A stretch of 64,000 nt of DNA from Owenweeksia sp965229445 (lineage in GTDB: Bacteria > Bacteroidota > Bacteroidia > Flavobacteriales > Schleiferiaceae). The stretch is from assembly GCA_965229445.1 (NCBI GenBank), contig OZ245876.1, forward strand, positions 1,984,001-2,048,000. The letters are read 5' to 3'. Below the pieces are notes generated by a model. It made no database searches, was not told the origin of the DNA, and was given only the letters and a program-made list of their open reading frames with translations. This document shows positions 17,067 through 26,816 of this stretch, in pieces (positions within the stretch are counted from its first letter, which is position 1; each line of letters opens with the position of its first letter). The translations under genes were made by a program, and so were the position numbers.

Positions 17067-19169
17067 CTAGTTTTTAACTTCCTCTACCTCGGTAAGCTCA
17101 TGATCCCTCACCCTGGTGAGCAGCAAAAACTGATTCTCATAACCACCCATGTCAGAGGCTCTAAACTTAAATCCGGTACTGAGCAGCCTGGTTTCAGATT
17201 GTATCGCTCGATTAAAATAAGTGCCGGTACGCCAGAGCTTACTCAAAAAGAACATGCCTACATCATAACCCTGGAAAGCATATTTGGAAGGTTCTTCATG
17301 ATATAATTCTCTATATCGAAGGATGAAGGCTGTGGTAATAGAGTCCTGAAAATCAATAAAATTATTATTTACCATGGTTACCTGTAGCTCATTTAGGTAA
17401 TTGTAATCCAAGGTGTTATTGTCCATAATCTTCTCAGGTACCAATAGCCTAACTCTGGTTGAGTCTCTGGAAGAACCGCCGCGCAGCTCTCCTACCAAGG
17501 TGCTGAGAAATACCTTGTCTTCCGAAAGTGTAACTACCAGATTTAAAGCGCTATCAGCCAGCGACAGATTTAGAATGCTATCCAGCTTCAAATCGCCATC
17601 AATGCTTTCCACCAAATACCGATTGATAGTCTGATCCTCCATTAATGGGTTTAACCGGGCTATTATTTCAGATATTTCCCTGGACTGTCCACCACCCCGT
17701 GCGGCCTCATAATCCAGAAAAATTAAATTGGCATCGGCATAATGCTCATTAATGGTTTGAGCCAGTTTGGCCACTTTGGCGGAGGAACCCGGAATACACT
17801 TTATCAGATTAGGGTGACCTGCGGTTTCTACGGTTCGACTAAGTGGGCTTACCACCATGATTTCCGCAGACTCCAGGCTGCTGGCAACTTTTTCTACGTG
17901 GCTTTTAAAGAGAGGGCCAATCACCAAATCTGGTTTCTCTGATCTCAGTTCTGAAATGATACGACGCACTCGCGCAGAGTTGTTTTCCGTATCATACAAT
18001 TTTAATTTCAGGTGCATCCCTTGTTTCGTGAGGCTATCCGCTGCCAGCAAAAAAGCATTGTAAAAATCTATGGCCACCGAGGAGCGAGGGTTGATACCAT
18101 CCTCAAACATAGAGACATCGCCATTCGCATAAAAAGGGAGCAGCACCGCCACGGTATATGGCCGACTCAAATCAACCTTAAGTGTATCATCTTTTATTTC
18201 CACCGGTTCAACGGCCTCTTCTCCGGTGTTCATAGAATCCCTGACTCTTAAATGTTCTCGGGAAGGGTCAGAATCCGGTCCCACCACCTCAGGACTGCTG
18301 AAAATCTTTTCAAAAAAGTTAGAGGGAAGCTTCTCTTGCTTGATGGGTATTAATATGTACTTATCAACTTGCAAGCCTGTGCTTAATTCAGGATTGATTT
18401 CAATTAATTCATCCCGGTCCGTTAAGAACCTCTGCTTTAAATTGTAAAACGTGTCGCCTGCCTTAACCGGATATAGAATATATCCATCTGCGGTATCGGC
18501 TAAACGCTCCCCATCAACTGGTGGTCGTGTTACCAGGGGCTTATCTGTTGCCAGCCCATCCTTCGGTTTTACCGGCTTGCCAGGCTGACGATTCAGGGGC
18601 AACTTCAACATTTGACCGATCCTTAGACCCGACTCTGCCTCAGGGTTTAAATAATACAGGCTGTCTAATGAGATATCATAAGTCTTCGAAATTAGCCAGG
18701 CCGTCTCCTTCTCCTTCACTTCATGCCAATAATAGCTGCTGTCCCTTACTTCTACCACCTCCGATTTTCGGGGAATGAGCAAAGTCATACCCTCCTTTAA
18801 TCCTCCACTGTTCAACTCCGGATTGAGCTTGTTGATATCAGCTATCGAGACCTTGTATTGCCGGGCTAATGAATAAAGCGTCTCTCCTGCTTTAACTCGA
18901 TGCACCACTTGATCTTTGCCGGGAGCGGGAATGACATCCTTATAATCTGGTTTGTCTTCGTCGGGAGCAGGAATGAGCAATTTCATTCCGATTTTCAGGC
19001 CGGCCTTAATATCCGGATTGTACTTCTCCAGGGTCTCAATACTGATTTTGTACTGTCTGGAAATACCATACTTGGTTTCACCGGACTCAACCGTATGCAC
19101 CTGGGTATCGGGCTGGGCAAAGACCGCAAACGACATACAAAAAAGTAGCAGAAAAGTGTAAAGCTTCAT
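17067..19169 (-). CDS. LysM-repeat protein with periplasmic-binding fold
   Basis: About 700 residues with signal peptide MKLYTFLLLFCMSFAVFAQ. Four LysM peptidoglycan-binding repeats follow (HTVESGETKYGISRQY, HRVKAGETLYSLARQY, HEVKEKETAWLISKTY, YPVKAGDTFYNLKQRF), then a type-1 periplasmic-binding-protein domain from about residue 330 (YTVAVLLPFYANG...VIGPLFKSHVEKVA), as in branched-chain amino-acid receptors. Likely anchored on peptidoglycan; ligand unknown. I place the start at the ATG that shares one A with the guaA stop (TAATG), giving translational coupling; an ATG three codons earlier is possible but spoils the signal peptide less naturally. Being placed after guaA is common in flavobacteria. 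Confidence 0.88.
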   Translation of the reverse strand: MKLYTFLLLFCMSFAVFAQPDTQVHTVESGETKYGISRQYKISIETLEKYNPDIKAGLKIGMKLLIPAPDEDKPDYKDVIPAPGKDQVVHRVKAGETLYSLARQYKVSIADINKLNPELNSGGLKEGMTLLIPRKSEVVEVRDSSYYWHEVKEKETAWLISKTYDISLDSLYYLNPEAESGLRIGQMLKLPLNRQPGKPVKPKDGLATDKPLVTRPPVDGERLADTADGYILYPVKAGDTFYNLKQRFLTDRDELIEINPELSTGLQVDKYILIPIKQEKLPSNFFEKIFSSPEVVGPDSDPSREHLRVRDSMNTGEEAVEPVEIKDDTLKVDLSRPYTVAVLLPFYANGDVSMFEDGINPRSSVAIDFYNAFLLAADSLTKQGMHLKLKLYDTENNSARVRRIISELRSEKPDLVIGPLFKSHVEKVASSLESAEIMVVSPLSRTVETAGHPNLIKCIPGSSAKVAKLAQTINEHYADANLIFLDYEAARGGGQSREISEIIARLNPLMEDQTINRYLVESIDGDLKLDSILNLSLADSALNLVVTLSEDKVFLSTLVGELRGGSSRDSTRVRLLVPEKIMDNNTLDYNYLNELQVTMVNNNFIDFQDSITTAFILRYRELYHEEPSKYAFQGYDVGMFFLSKLWRTGTYFNRAIQSETRLLSTGFKFRASDMGGYENQFLLLTRVRDHELTEVEEVKN

Positions 19170-20698
19170 TATTCCCATTCTATGGTAGCAGGAGGCTTGG
19201 AACTTATATCATAAACTACACGGTTCACTCCCTTCACCTTATTAATTATTCTGTTGGATATCTCGGCCAGAAAATCATAGGGTAAATGCACCCAATCGGC
19301 CGTCATGCCGTCAGTAGATTCTACTGCCCTCAAGGCTACAACACTTTCATAAGTACGTTCATCTCCCATTACCCCAACCGAATTGACAGGTAGTAACATG
19401 ACACCGGCCTGCCAAACATCATCATACAAATTGTGTTCCTTAAGTCCTTCAATGAAGATATGATCTACTTCCTGAAGAATTTGAATCCTTTCTTTGGTGA
19501 TCTTACCAATAATCCTAATTGCCAGTCCCGGGCCTGGGAAGGGATGTCTTCCCAGAAGGTCTTCGGGAATACCCATAGCACGCCCAACACGCCTCACTTC
19601 ATCCTTAAAAAGAGTATTCATAGGTTCCACAACCTTTAGGTTCATCAATTCCGGAAGCCCACCTACATTGTGATGCGATTTAATAGTTGCTGAAGGGCCA
19701 TTTACCGAAACCGATTCTATCACGTCGGGATAGATGGTACCCTGTGCCAGCCAGCTCACATCGCGGATGGCCTTGGCTTCATCTTCAAATACTTCAATAA
19801 ATACCCGACCAATGGCCTTGCGTTTCTTTTCAGGGTCATCCACACCTTCCAAAGCGTCTAAAAAGCGGTTGGAGGCATCTACGCCCTTTATATTGAGACC
19901 CATATTCTCATATTGTTTGAGAACATTTTCAAATTCATTCTTTCGCAAGACGCCATTGTTCACAAAGATGCAATGGAGTTGGTCACCGATGGCCTCCGAA
20001 AGCAACACGGCGGTTACTGTGGAATCTACCCCACCGCTTAATCCCAATACTACCTGATCACTGCCCAGCTTTTGGCGCATAGTGTTGATTGTTTCCTCAA
20101 CAAAGGAAGCAGGAGTCCAATCTCCCTTGCACTTACAAATGTCCATTACGAAGTTTCTAAGTAAGGTTTTGCCATCCTTACTATGATAAACTTCTGGATG
20201 AAACTGAATACCAAAAGTTTCTTCTCCTTCAAGCTGGTACGCGGCAGCTTCCACATCACGGGTACTGGCCACAATATTAAAATTGTTCGGAAGTTCTATG
20301 ATGGTATCAGCATGACTCATCCATACTTGAGAACCTTCCGGAATACCCCTGAACAAACTGTTTTCATAATTGATATCCTGTAATAAAGCCCTCCCATACT
20401 CCCTGGTACCAGATGCTTCAACTTTACCACCCGAACGATGTACCATATACTGCGCTCCATAGCAGACCCCTAAAAGAGGCATTTTTGACCTAAATAAGTT
20501 GAGGTCAATTTGTGGTGCGTTTACGTCTTTGACAGAAGCTGGACTGCCACTAATTATCACACCCTTAATGCTGTCGTCTAATGCAATGCTTTGATTGTAA
20601 GGAATAATCTCACAATAAACATTCAACTCTCTAACTCTACGGGCTATTAACTGGGTATATTGAGAACCACAGTCAAGGATAAGGATCTTTTCATGCAT
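19169..20698 (-). CDS. guaA: GMP synthase (glutamine-hydrolysing)
   Basis: A 509-residue enzyme that converts XMP, glutamine and ATP to GMP. The class I glutamine amidotransferase domain has the nucleophile C79 in LLGVCYGAQ and the partners H167/E169 in GIQFHPEV. The ATP-pyrophosphatase domain has the P-loop SGGVDS (221-226). The dimerisation domain ends in the family signature SSKPPATIEWE. Length and motifs are complete. A TAAATTTG promoter box ends only 5 bp before the ATG, suggesting a very short or absent leader. The stop codon overlaps the start of the LysM gene by 1 nt. Confidence 0.98.
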   Translation of the reverse strand: MHEKILILDCGSQYTQLIARRVRELNVYCEIIPYNQSIALDDSIKGVIISGSPASVKDVNAPQIDLNLFRSKMPLLGVCYGAQYMVHRSGGKVEASGTREYGRALLQDINYENSLFRGIPEGSQVWMSHADTIIELPNNFNIVASTRDVEAAAYQLEGEETFGIQFHPEVYHSKDGKTLLRNFVMDICKCKGDWTPASFVEETINTMRQKLGSDQVVLGLSGGVDSTVTAVLLSEAIGDQLHCIFVNNGVLRKNEFENVLKQYENMGLNIKGVDASNRFLDALEGVDDPEKKRKAIGRVFIEVFEDEAKAIRDVSWLAQGTIYPDVIESVSVNGPSATIKSHHNVGGLPELMNLKVVEPMNTLFKDEVRRVGRAMGIPEDLLGRHPFPGPGLAIRIIGKITKERIQILQEVDHIFIEGLKEHNLYDDVWQAGVMLLPVNSVGVMGDERTYESVVALRAVESTDGMTADWVHLPYDFLAEISNRIINKVKGVNRVVYDISSKPPATIEWE

Positions 20699-20703
20699 GC
20701 GCG

Positions 20704-20711
20704 CAAATTTA
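20704..20711 (-). promoter_or_regulatory. Candidate -7 box of guaA (TAAATTTG)
   Basis: Fits the Bacteroidota consensus TAnnTTTG on the minus strand, with its last base 5 bp before the guaA ATG. No good -33 TTG was found at the expected distance, so this is a tentative call. Confidence 0.4.
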
Positions 20712-20804
20712 TGACCTTTTTACGCGCTGGGAAGCCTCAGGTTTAACACTTTTATTCACGTTCATTTTAGCCGCTATGGCTAGGATAACAGGAGAATTCC
20801 TAAT

Positions 20805-20829
20805 TTTGATAGTCCAAACTAATATCAAA
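20805..20829. promoter_or_regulatory. Inverted repeat upstream of the SRPBCC gene
   Basis: TTTGATA (20805-20811) and TATCAAA (20823-20829) form a perfect 7-bp inverted repeat with an 11-bp spacer, ending 17 bp before the start at 20847. Could be an operator or chance in AT-rich DNA. Confidence 0.2.
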
Positions 20830-20846
20830 GCAAAGCACTCGCAACT

Positions 20847-21878
20847 ATGAAAGCATTAAGAATTATTTTAATTGTCCTGATAGTAATCATCGGAGGATAC
20901 TCTATCTGGATGGCAACCATTGACCCTGAATATCGCGTAGAGCGATCCGAAACCATTAAGGCAGATGCCGGTCAGATCTACAATGTGGTTAGTGATTTTA
21001 CGACCTGGAGTGAATGGAGTAAATGGCACAAGATGGATCCGGAAATGGAAGTTACCTATGGTGATAAATCGGCCGGTGAAGGGGCTACCTACAGCTGGAA
21101 AGGTGAAAAGGCGGGTGCAGGAACCCAAACCATAACGGAAGCCGTTCCTGGAGAATCAATAAAAACGCACATCGCCTTTGAAGGTATGGGAGAAAGCGAT
21201 GGAAGCTGGAAATTTGAGCAAGTAGAACCCGGCGTCACCAAAGTAACCTGGGCTTTTATGGGTGAGTCACCATTCTTTTTCAGGGTGTTTAATCTAGGGA
21301 TGGATGACGCTGTAGGCGCTGATTTTGAAGAAGGTCTGAGCAATCTGAAAACCATGGTAGAAAGCATGCCTGCGGCCACCCCGGATGTGGCAATTGAAAA
21401 AGTAGACATGGAATCTATGCCCTATTATGGTATTAAAACCGAAATGGCCATAAGCGCGTTAAATTCTGAATTCTTTGGTCAGAGTTACGGTGAAATAATG
21501 GGCTATCTGGGCGAAGAGGCTGGAGCAAATATGTTGATGCCTCCCATGGCGCTATTTTATGATTGGGATGAAGAAAATGATCGTACGGTGGTAGAACCGG
21601 CAGTGGCTGTAACTTCAGACCTCCCTGGCAATGACCGCATTACCAAAAAAATGAGCTATGCCGGACCAGCCTTAAAAGCGGTGCATATGGGTGGCTATAA
21701 CACAGAAAATGAGCACATGGCTTTGGGAGCATATATGAAAGAAAACGGCTTATCATGGCCCGAAGGTGCTGCCGCAGTTGAAGTGTATGTAACTGACCCA
21801 GGCACAGAACCTGACACCAGCAAATGGGTAACTGAAATTTACTATCCTTACACAGAAGAAGCCTCGGAAGAAGGTTAG
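20847..21878 (+). CDS. SRPBCC domain fused to a GyrI-like effector-binding domain
   Basis: A 343-residue protein with an N-terminal membrane anchor or uncleaved signal (ALRIILIVLIVIIGGYSIWM). Next is a START/SRPBCC-fold domain at about 30-172 (ETIKADAGQIYNVVSDFTTWSEWSKW), a hydrophobic-ligand cup also seen in polyketide cyclases. A GyrI/Rob effector-binding-like domain follows from about 185 (MESMPYYGIKTEMAI to WVTEIYYP). Such fusions occur in Bacteroidota and are presumed to bind small hydrophobic molecules; no catalytic residues can be named. Single gene with its own terminator. Confidence 0.85.
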   Translation: MKALRIILIVLIVIIGGYSIWMATIDPEYRVERSETIKADAGQIYNVVSDFTTWSEWSKWHKMDPEMEVTYGDKSAGEGATYSWKGEKAGAGTQTITEAVPGESIKTHIAFEGMGESDGSWKFEQVEPGVTKVTWAFMGESPFFFRVFNLGMDDAVGADFEEGLSNLKTMVESMPAATPDVAIEKVDMESMPYYGIKTEMAISALNSEFFGQSYGEIMGYLGEEAGANMLMPPMALFYDWDEENDRTVVEPAVAVTSDLPGNDRITKKMSYAGPALKAVHMGGYNTENEHMALGAYMKENGLSWPEGAAAVEVYVTDPGTEPDTSKWVTEIYYPYTEEASEEG

Positions 21879-21903
21879 ACAATAAATAAATAGAGCATTT
21901 GTG

Positions 21904-21930
21904 AACCCTGGCCGATGGTCAGGGTTTCTT
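21904..21930 (+). terminator. Rho-independent terminator
   Basis: AACCCTGGCC / GAT / GGTCAGGGTT forms a 10-bp stem with one G-T pair, followed by TCTT. It lies 26 bp after the stop of the SRPBCC gene and before the TonB receptor. Confidence 0.75.
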
Positions 21931-21948
21931 ATTGCCTAAAGTTTAGCA

Positions 21949-24315
21949 ATGAAATACTTCCTTTTCATCTTAGGCCTATTTGGATGTCTGGTGTCAAGCG
22001 CGCAATTGGGAACTATTCGAGGACGAGTAGTAGATGGGGTGAATAATGAGAGTCTGCCCTTTGCTAATGTGATAATAATGGGAACGGAAATCGGTACCAC
22101 CACCGATTTGGATGGGTATTTCGAGATTCAGGTGAAGCCAGGTCTTTACAATGTAGAGGCCAGTTTCGTAGGCTATAGGAACAAGGTTGAGTACGAAGTA
22201 CAGGTTACGCTGGCCAAGCCAAGAGAACTGAATTTTGCATTGGAGCAAAGTTCTGAATCCCTGGAAGAAGTAACGGTTTCTGCCCAAGATCAATTTCAAA
22301 AAATTGCGGAGAGTCCAGTCTCGCTTAACCGTTTAGGAATTAATGAAATACGAAGAAACCCTGGGGGTAATCAGGATATTTCCATCGTGATTCAAAGTCT
22401 CCCGGGAGTGGCGTCAACACCCAATTTTAGAAACGATATTATTATCAGGGGCGGTGGACCCAATGAAAATAAATTTTACCTGGACGGCATCGAAATCCCT
22501 AGCATAAACCATTTTGCCACCCAAGGAAGCAGTGGTGGTCCGGTTGGATTGATAAATGTGAATTTTATCCGAGAGGTTGATCTTTATACGGGTGCTTTTC
22601 CCATTAACCAGGCTCAGGCTCTAAGTTCCGTCATGGATTTAAAGCTCAAGGATGGTCGGACGGACAAACTGGGTGGAATATTTCAGGTAGGTGCCTCTGA
22701 GGTAGGATTAACTTTGGAAGGTCCTCTGGGCGAAAAAACCAGCTTTCTCGCTTCCGCGCGACGCAGTTACCTGCAATTCTTGTTTTCGCTATTTGAACTG
22801 TCTTTTCTCCCTACCTACAACGATTTTCAATTTAAGGTAAAACACAAATTTAACGACAAGAATCAGTTAACGGTGCTGGGCTTGGGAGCTATCGATCAAT
22901 TTAAACTCAATTTGGATGCCAATGAAACTTTAGACCAACAATATCAACTGCAAGTACTACCAGTCAATGAGCAGTGGAATTATTCTATCGGGGCCAAATA
23001 CACTCATTTCAGTAAAAATTCATTCACCAATGTTATTGTGAGTCGATTCATGCTAAATAATACGGCCGAGAAGTATGTTGATAACGATCCTACCCAAACT
23101 CAACTTCTCGATTATCAATCACAAGAAATTGAAAATAAGTTGAGAGTAGAAAACTTTTACCGACAGGGAAATTGGCGCACTACTACAGGGTTTGGCTTTG
23201 AGCAAGCTAAATACAACACACAAACCACTGACCTACGAGTACCAGCGGGAGTGCCAGCTTTTGTGTACAACAGCGATTTGCGTTTATATAAGTACAGCTT
23301 TTTTGGCAGTGCCACACGAAGCCTCTTTAAAGAACGTCTAAGTCTTACTGTGGGCTTAAGAGGTGACGGGAATACCTTTAATTCCAGTATGTCTAATCCA
23401 CTTAATCAGCTGGCACCGAAAGTTGCACTTTCCTACAATATCTCTTCAGCACTTAGTCTCAATGCGAATTATGGCCTTTATTACCAACTACCACCCTACA
23501 CCACGCTGGGATACCGCGAAATGGGAGCGCTGGTCAACACTGATCTCAGGTATATTCAGGCAGAACACTTCGTATTGGGTCTCGCTTATTATATGCCCTG
23601 GTCAGCAAAATTTACGGTGGAAGGATTTTATAAGAAATACAGCAACTATCCCTTTATGCTTACAGACTCCATAAGCTTGGCTAACCTGGGGGGTGATTTT
23701 GGTGTGATAGGCAATGGACCGGCAGTATCCACTTCCAATGGAAGAGCTTATGGTCTTGAATTTCTGTATCAGCAAAAGCTTTATAAGGGTTGGTTTGGTA
23801 CGCTGGCAGTGACCCTGGTTAAAAGTGAATTTGAAGACAAAAATGCTGAGCTTATTCCGTCCTCATGGGATAACCAGTATATCGTGACCCTAACGGCAGG
23901 GAAAAAATTCGGTGAAAATTGGGAGTTTGGCGCCCAATATCAATTACTAGGTGGTGCTCCCTTTACTCCGGGTGATGTTTATGCTGGTAGTTTTGTGGAG
24001 GTTTATGATCGTGTGGGGCGCATTCTTCCCGATTATGACCGATTAAACTCGGAAAGATTTGGCGCATTTAATCGGTTGAATTTCAGGATTACCCGGAAAT
24101 GGTATTTTAATAAACTTAGTTTGGATCTGTACTTTGATGTGCAAAACGCTTTTGGAGCCTCAGTTACCGGGCCACCAAACTATATCGTAGATCCCAATGA
24201 GGATCCCCCAACATTCACAGATCCTGCTACCGGCATGGACCGATATCATTTGTTGGAATTGGAAAATGCTCAGGGCACAGCTATACCGAGTATAGGGTTC
24301 ATTCTGGAATTCTAA
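21949..24315 (+). CDS. TonB-dependent receptor with carboxypeptidase-regulatory-like domain
   Basis: A 788-residue outer-membrane protein. The signal peptide MKYFLFILGLFGCLVSSAQ is followed by a CarboxypepD_reg-like domain at about 22-100 (GTIRGRVVDGVNNESLPFANVII, GTTTDLDGYFEI). A plug domain (about 120-230) carries DIIIRGGGPNENKFYLDGIEIP, and a beta-barrel runs to the terminal aromatic residue (SIGFILEF). No SusD partner lies beside it, so it is a stand-alone transporter rather than a SusCD polysaccharide system. Substrate cannot be told; no iron or cobalamin gene is near. A perfect terminator follows. Confidence 0.93.
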   Translation: MKYFLFILGLFGCLVSSAQLGTIRGRVVDGVNNESLPFANVIIMGTEIGTTTDLDGYFEIQVKPGLYNVEASFVGYRNKVEYEVQVTLAKPRELNFALEQSSESLEEVTVSAQDQFQKIAESPVSLNRLGINEIRRNPGGNQDISIVIQSLPGVASTPNFRNDIIIRGGGPNENKFYLDGIEIPSINHFATQGSSGGPVGLINVNFIREVDLYTGAFPINQAQALSSVMDLKLKDGRTDKLGGIFQVGASEVGLTLEGPLGEKTSFLASARRSYLQFLFSLFELSFLPTYNDFQFKVKHKFNDKNQLTVLGLGAIDQFKLNLDANETLDQQYQLQVLPVNEQWNYSIGAKYTHFSKNSFTNVIVSRFMLNNTAEKYVDNDPTQTQLLDYQSQEIENKLRVENFYRQGNWRTTTGFGFEQAKYNTQTTDLRVPAGVPAFVYNSDLRLYKYSFFGSATRSLFKERLSLTVGLRGDGNTFNSSMSNPLNQLAPKVALSYNISSALSLNANYGLYYQLPPYTTLGYREMGALVNTDLRYIQAEHFVLGLAYYMPWSAKFTVEGFYKKYSNYPFMLTDSISLANLGGDFGVIGNGPAVSTSNGRAYGLEFLYQQKLYKGWFGTLAVTLVKSEFEDKNAELIPSSWDNQYIVTLTAGKKFGENWEFGAQYQLLGGAPFTPGDVYAGSFVEVYDRVGRILPDYDRLNSERFGAFNRLNFRITRKWYFNKLSLDLYFDVQNAFGASVTGPPNYIVDPNEDPPTFTDPATGMDRYHLLELENAQGTAIPSIGFILEF

Positions 24316-24336
24316 TAAAACCAATATGTGAATTTG

Positions 24337-24379
24337 AAAGACAACCTCAAAGGTTTATTAAACCTTTGAGGTTGTCTTT
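24337..24379 (+). terminator. Perfect 21-bp-stem hairpin terminator / palindrome-family member
   Basis: AAAGACAACCTCAAAGGTTT continues to a 1-nt apex and its exact complement, ending in GTCTTT. It lies 22 bp after the receptor stop. The AACCTCAAAGGTTTA core is shared with 57706 and, with an inner flip, 42803. The hairpin probably terminates transcription, but it belongs to a dispersed repeat family. Confidence 0.8.
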
Positions 24380-24614
24380 GCGGACTAATGAAAGAAATTG
24401 ACTAACTTAGAGAAGCTATCTTCATTCTACCTGATAATTAATTAATTGTCAGATGTTGACGCCTCAGAATGAGACGATTATTAATCGGTCGAAACAAAGT
24501 ACTGGTAATAAATTCGCAAATGAAGGTCGTGGGCATGTCCTCCTGGCGACCATAATCATTGGTATCGGATGATATCTTTGTGCCACTTTATTTGAAGTCT
24601 TACTTTAGTTCATC

Positions 24615-25811
24615 ATGAATCTTTCCTCTAAACTCTCCAAACAAATTACAGCCCTAGCTCAGCGATACAGAAAAATACGTCAGCACACAGTAAAACTGAT
24701 GGAACCTCTTAATGATGAAGATTTTGTAGCTCAACCCGTGATAGATGTTAGTCCCCCAAAATGGCATCTGGGACATACCACCTGGTTTTTTGAGGCTATG
24801 GTTCTGCAAAAGTTTGCACCTTCCTATCCAATATTTGATGAACATTATGCCTATTATTTTAACTCATATTATGAAAGTTTAGGGGAACGTTTAGAGCGAA
24901 ATTCACGTGGTGCGCTTACCAGGCCTCCTGTTACAGAGATTAAGGCTTATCGCAAGCATGTCGATGAACATATGTCGGCTTTTCTCTCAGATTGTACCAA
25001 TGCTGAAGCTCTGGCGCTGGTAGAGCTTGGTTTAAACCACGAGCAACAGCATCAGGAGTTGTTTCTTACCGATTTCAAGTATATCCTGGGAGTGCAGGCT
25101 TTTTCACCAGTTTATGATAGTGAGTTTAAGGAAGGTACCCGCGAGGAAGCAAATGGATGGGTGAGTATACCTGAAGGTCTGTATGAGGTTGGTTATAAAG
25201 GTGATGGATTTTGCTTTGATAATGAATTGGGACGCCATCATCAATTCCTGGAAGCTTATGAAATAAGAAAGCACCTGGTAACTAACGGGGAATGGCTTGA
25301 GTTTATGGAGGATGGCGGTTATCAGAATTTCTCGCTATGGCATGCCGAAGGATGGGATTGGTTAAAGGCTGAGAAAGTGAATGCCCCTTTTTACTGGCGC
25401 CAATCTGAAAATGGCTGGCAAAGATTTAGCCTGAGTGGCTTGCAAGACTTGGACCTTTCACTACCGGTTGCACATATCTCCTATTACGAGGCCGCAGCAT
25501 TTTGCACCTGGAAAGGCTGGCATTTGCCTACCGAAGGACAGTGGGAAACTGCGGCTGACGCCTTGAGTTGGGGACAGCGCTGGGAATGGACCAACTCTGC
25601 CTATCTTCCCTATCCCAGATTTAAAACCTGGGCTGGTCCGGCAGCAGAATATAACGGCAAGTTTATGGTCAACCAAATGGTGCTGAGAGGGGCTTCAGTA
25701 GCCACCCCGCCTGGTCATAGCCGAAAATCGTATCGCAACTTTTTTCATCCTCATTTGCGTTGGCAGTTTACCGGACTAAGGCCAGTGAGGTCAGTGATAA
25801 ATGATAAGTGA
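24615..25811 (+). CDS. egtB: Ergothioneine biosynthesis sulfoxide synthase EgtB
   Basis: A 398-residue non-haem iron enzyme that joins a thiol donor to trimethyl-histidine (hercynine) with oxygen. The DinB-like N-terminal domain supplies the three iron histidines: H51 in PPKWHLGHTTWFFE and H142/H146 in NHEQQHQE. The C-terminal formylglycine-generating-enzyme-like domain ends with RGASVATPPGHSRKSYRNFFHP and GLRPVR. Length and motifs are typical. egtD overlaps its end by 11 bp. No egtA, egtC or egtE is near, as in organisms where cysteine is used directly and a general lyase finishes the pathway. Confidence 0.95.
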   Translation: MNLSSKLSKQITALAQRYRKIRQHTVKLMEPLNDEDFVAQPVIDVSPPKWHLGHTTWFFEAMVLQKFAPSYPIFDEHYAYYFNSYYESLGERLERNSRGALTRPPVTEIKAYRKHVDEHMSAFLSDCTNAEALALVELGLNHEQQHQELFLTDFKYILGVQAFSPVYDSEFKEGTREEANGWVSIPEGLYEVGYKGDGFCFDNELGRHHQFLEAYEIRKHLVTNGEWLEFMEDGGYQNFSLWHAEGWDWLKAEKVNAPFYWRQSENGWQRFSLSGLQDLDLSLPVAHISYYEAAAFCTWKGWHLPTEGQWETAADALSWGQRWEWTNSAYLPYPRFKTWAGPAAEYNGKFMVNQMVLRGASVATPPGHSRKSYRNFFHPHLRWQFTGLRPVRSVINDK

Positions 25812-26784
25812 TAAATTAATAATGATTAGCACGCCATCTACTTTAATGAATCAATTTGCCAGCGACGTTCACCTCGGACTCAGCACGCCTGTAAAAACCC
25901 TTTCTTCAAAGTACTTCTATGATGCTGAGGGAGATAAAATCTTTCAAAGGATTATGCGGATGCCCGAGTATTATCTTACCGATTGTGAATATGAGATATT
26001 TGATAAGCAGAAGGATGAAATCTTATCTCATCTGCAGTTAAAGGAGAAATTTGATATCGTAGAATTTGGTGCGGGAGATGGTTATAAAACCAAACTCCTG
26101 CTTAAGCATTTTATCAGTAGGGCCGAGTTTGAATACTTACCAGTGGACATTTCACAAAATGCCCTTTCTTCTCTGGAAGAATCTTTAAGCAAGGAAATAC
26201 CGGAACTAAAGGTACACACTCTTAATTATGAGTACTTTAGGGCCTTAGAGGAATTAAACAAGTTTGACCACTCCCCAAAGGTCATTTTGTTTTTGGGAAG
26301 TAATATTGGTAACTTCTCGTTGACCCAAGCTGATACCTTTTTTAGGGAACTTGGTGAAGTAATGAACCCTGGAGATCATCTCATCAGTGGCATAGACCTA
26401 AGGAAGGACCCAGAGGTTATCCTCGATGCGTATAACGACAGTGCTGGCATCACCCGTGATTTTAATCTCAACCTCCTCACCCGCATCAACCGCGAATTAG
26501 GTGGTGATTTTGATCTTTCGAAGTTCATGCATTATCCCGTTTACAATCCTCAAAGCGGAGAGTGCAGAAGCTACCTGATCAGTTTGGTTGACCAAACTAT
26601 ACATCTCGAAATAACGGGAGAAAACTATCCACTGAAGGCATATGAAGCTATCCATATGGAAACCTCCCGCAAGTACAGTCTGAACGAAATAGAAGAGCTG
26701 GCACAACACAACGGCTTTGCCGTAAAGGCGCACTTTCAGGATTCCAGAAAATACTTTACCGATAGCCTTTGGATTAAGGAATAG
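25801..26784 (+). CDS. egtD: L-histidine N(alpha)-methyltransferase EgtD
   Basis: A 327-residue SAM enzyme that trimethylates histidine to hercynine, the substrate of EgtB. The family signature near the N-terminus is SKYFYDAEGDKIFQRIMRMPEYYLT, the SAM loop is EFGAGDGYKT (88-97), and GSNIGNF follows at about 166. The first ATG overlaps egtB by 11 bp; a second at 25822, 11 nt after the egtB stop, is equally good and gives a protein starting MISTPS. Together egtB-egtD form the minimal ergothioneine operon, a thiol antioxidant pathway. Confidence 0.95.
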   Translation: MISDKLIMISTPSTLMNQFASDVHLGLSTPVKTLSSKYFYDAEGDKIFQRIMRMPEYYLTDCEYEIFDKQKDEILSHLQLKEKFDIVEFGAGDGYKTKLLLKHFISRAEFEYLPVDISQNALSSLEESLSKEIPELKVHTLNYEYFRALEELNKFDHSPKVILFLGSNIGNFSLTQADTFFRELGEVMNPGDHLISGIDLRKDPEVILDAYNDSAGITRDFNLNLLTRINRELGGDFDLSKFMHYPVYNPQSGECRSYLISLVDQTIHLEITGENYPLKAYEAIHMETSRKYSLNEIEELAQHNGFAVKAHFQDSRKYFTDSLWIKE

Positions 26785-26816
26785 GCCAATAGCTGGCAAT
26801 AGTATAATTTGGCGGC

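Noticed and set aside
24380..24614. Riboswitch or small RNA before egtB
   Set aside because: Only short AT-rich hairpins seen, nothing resembling a known aptamer fold.
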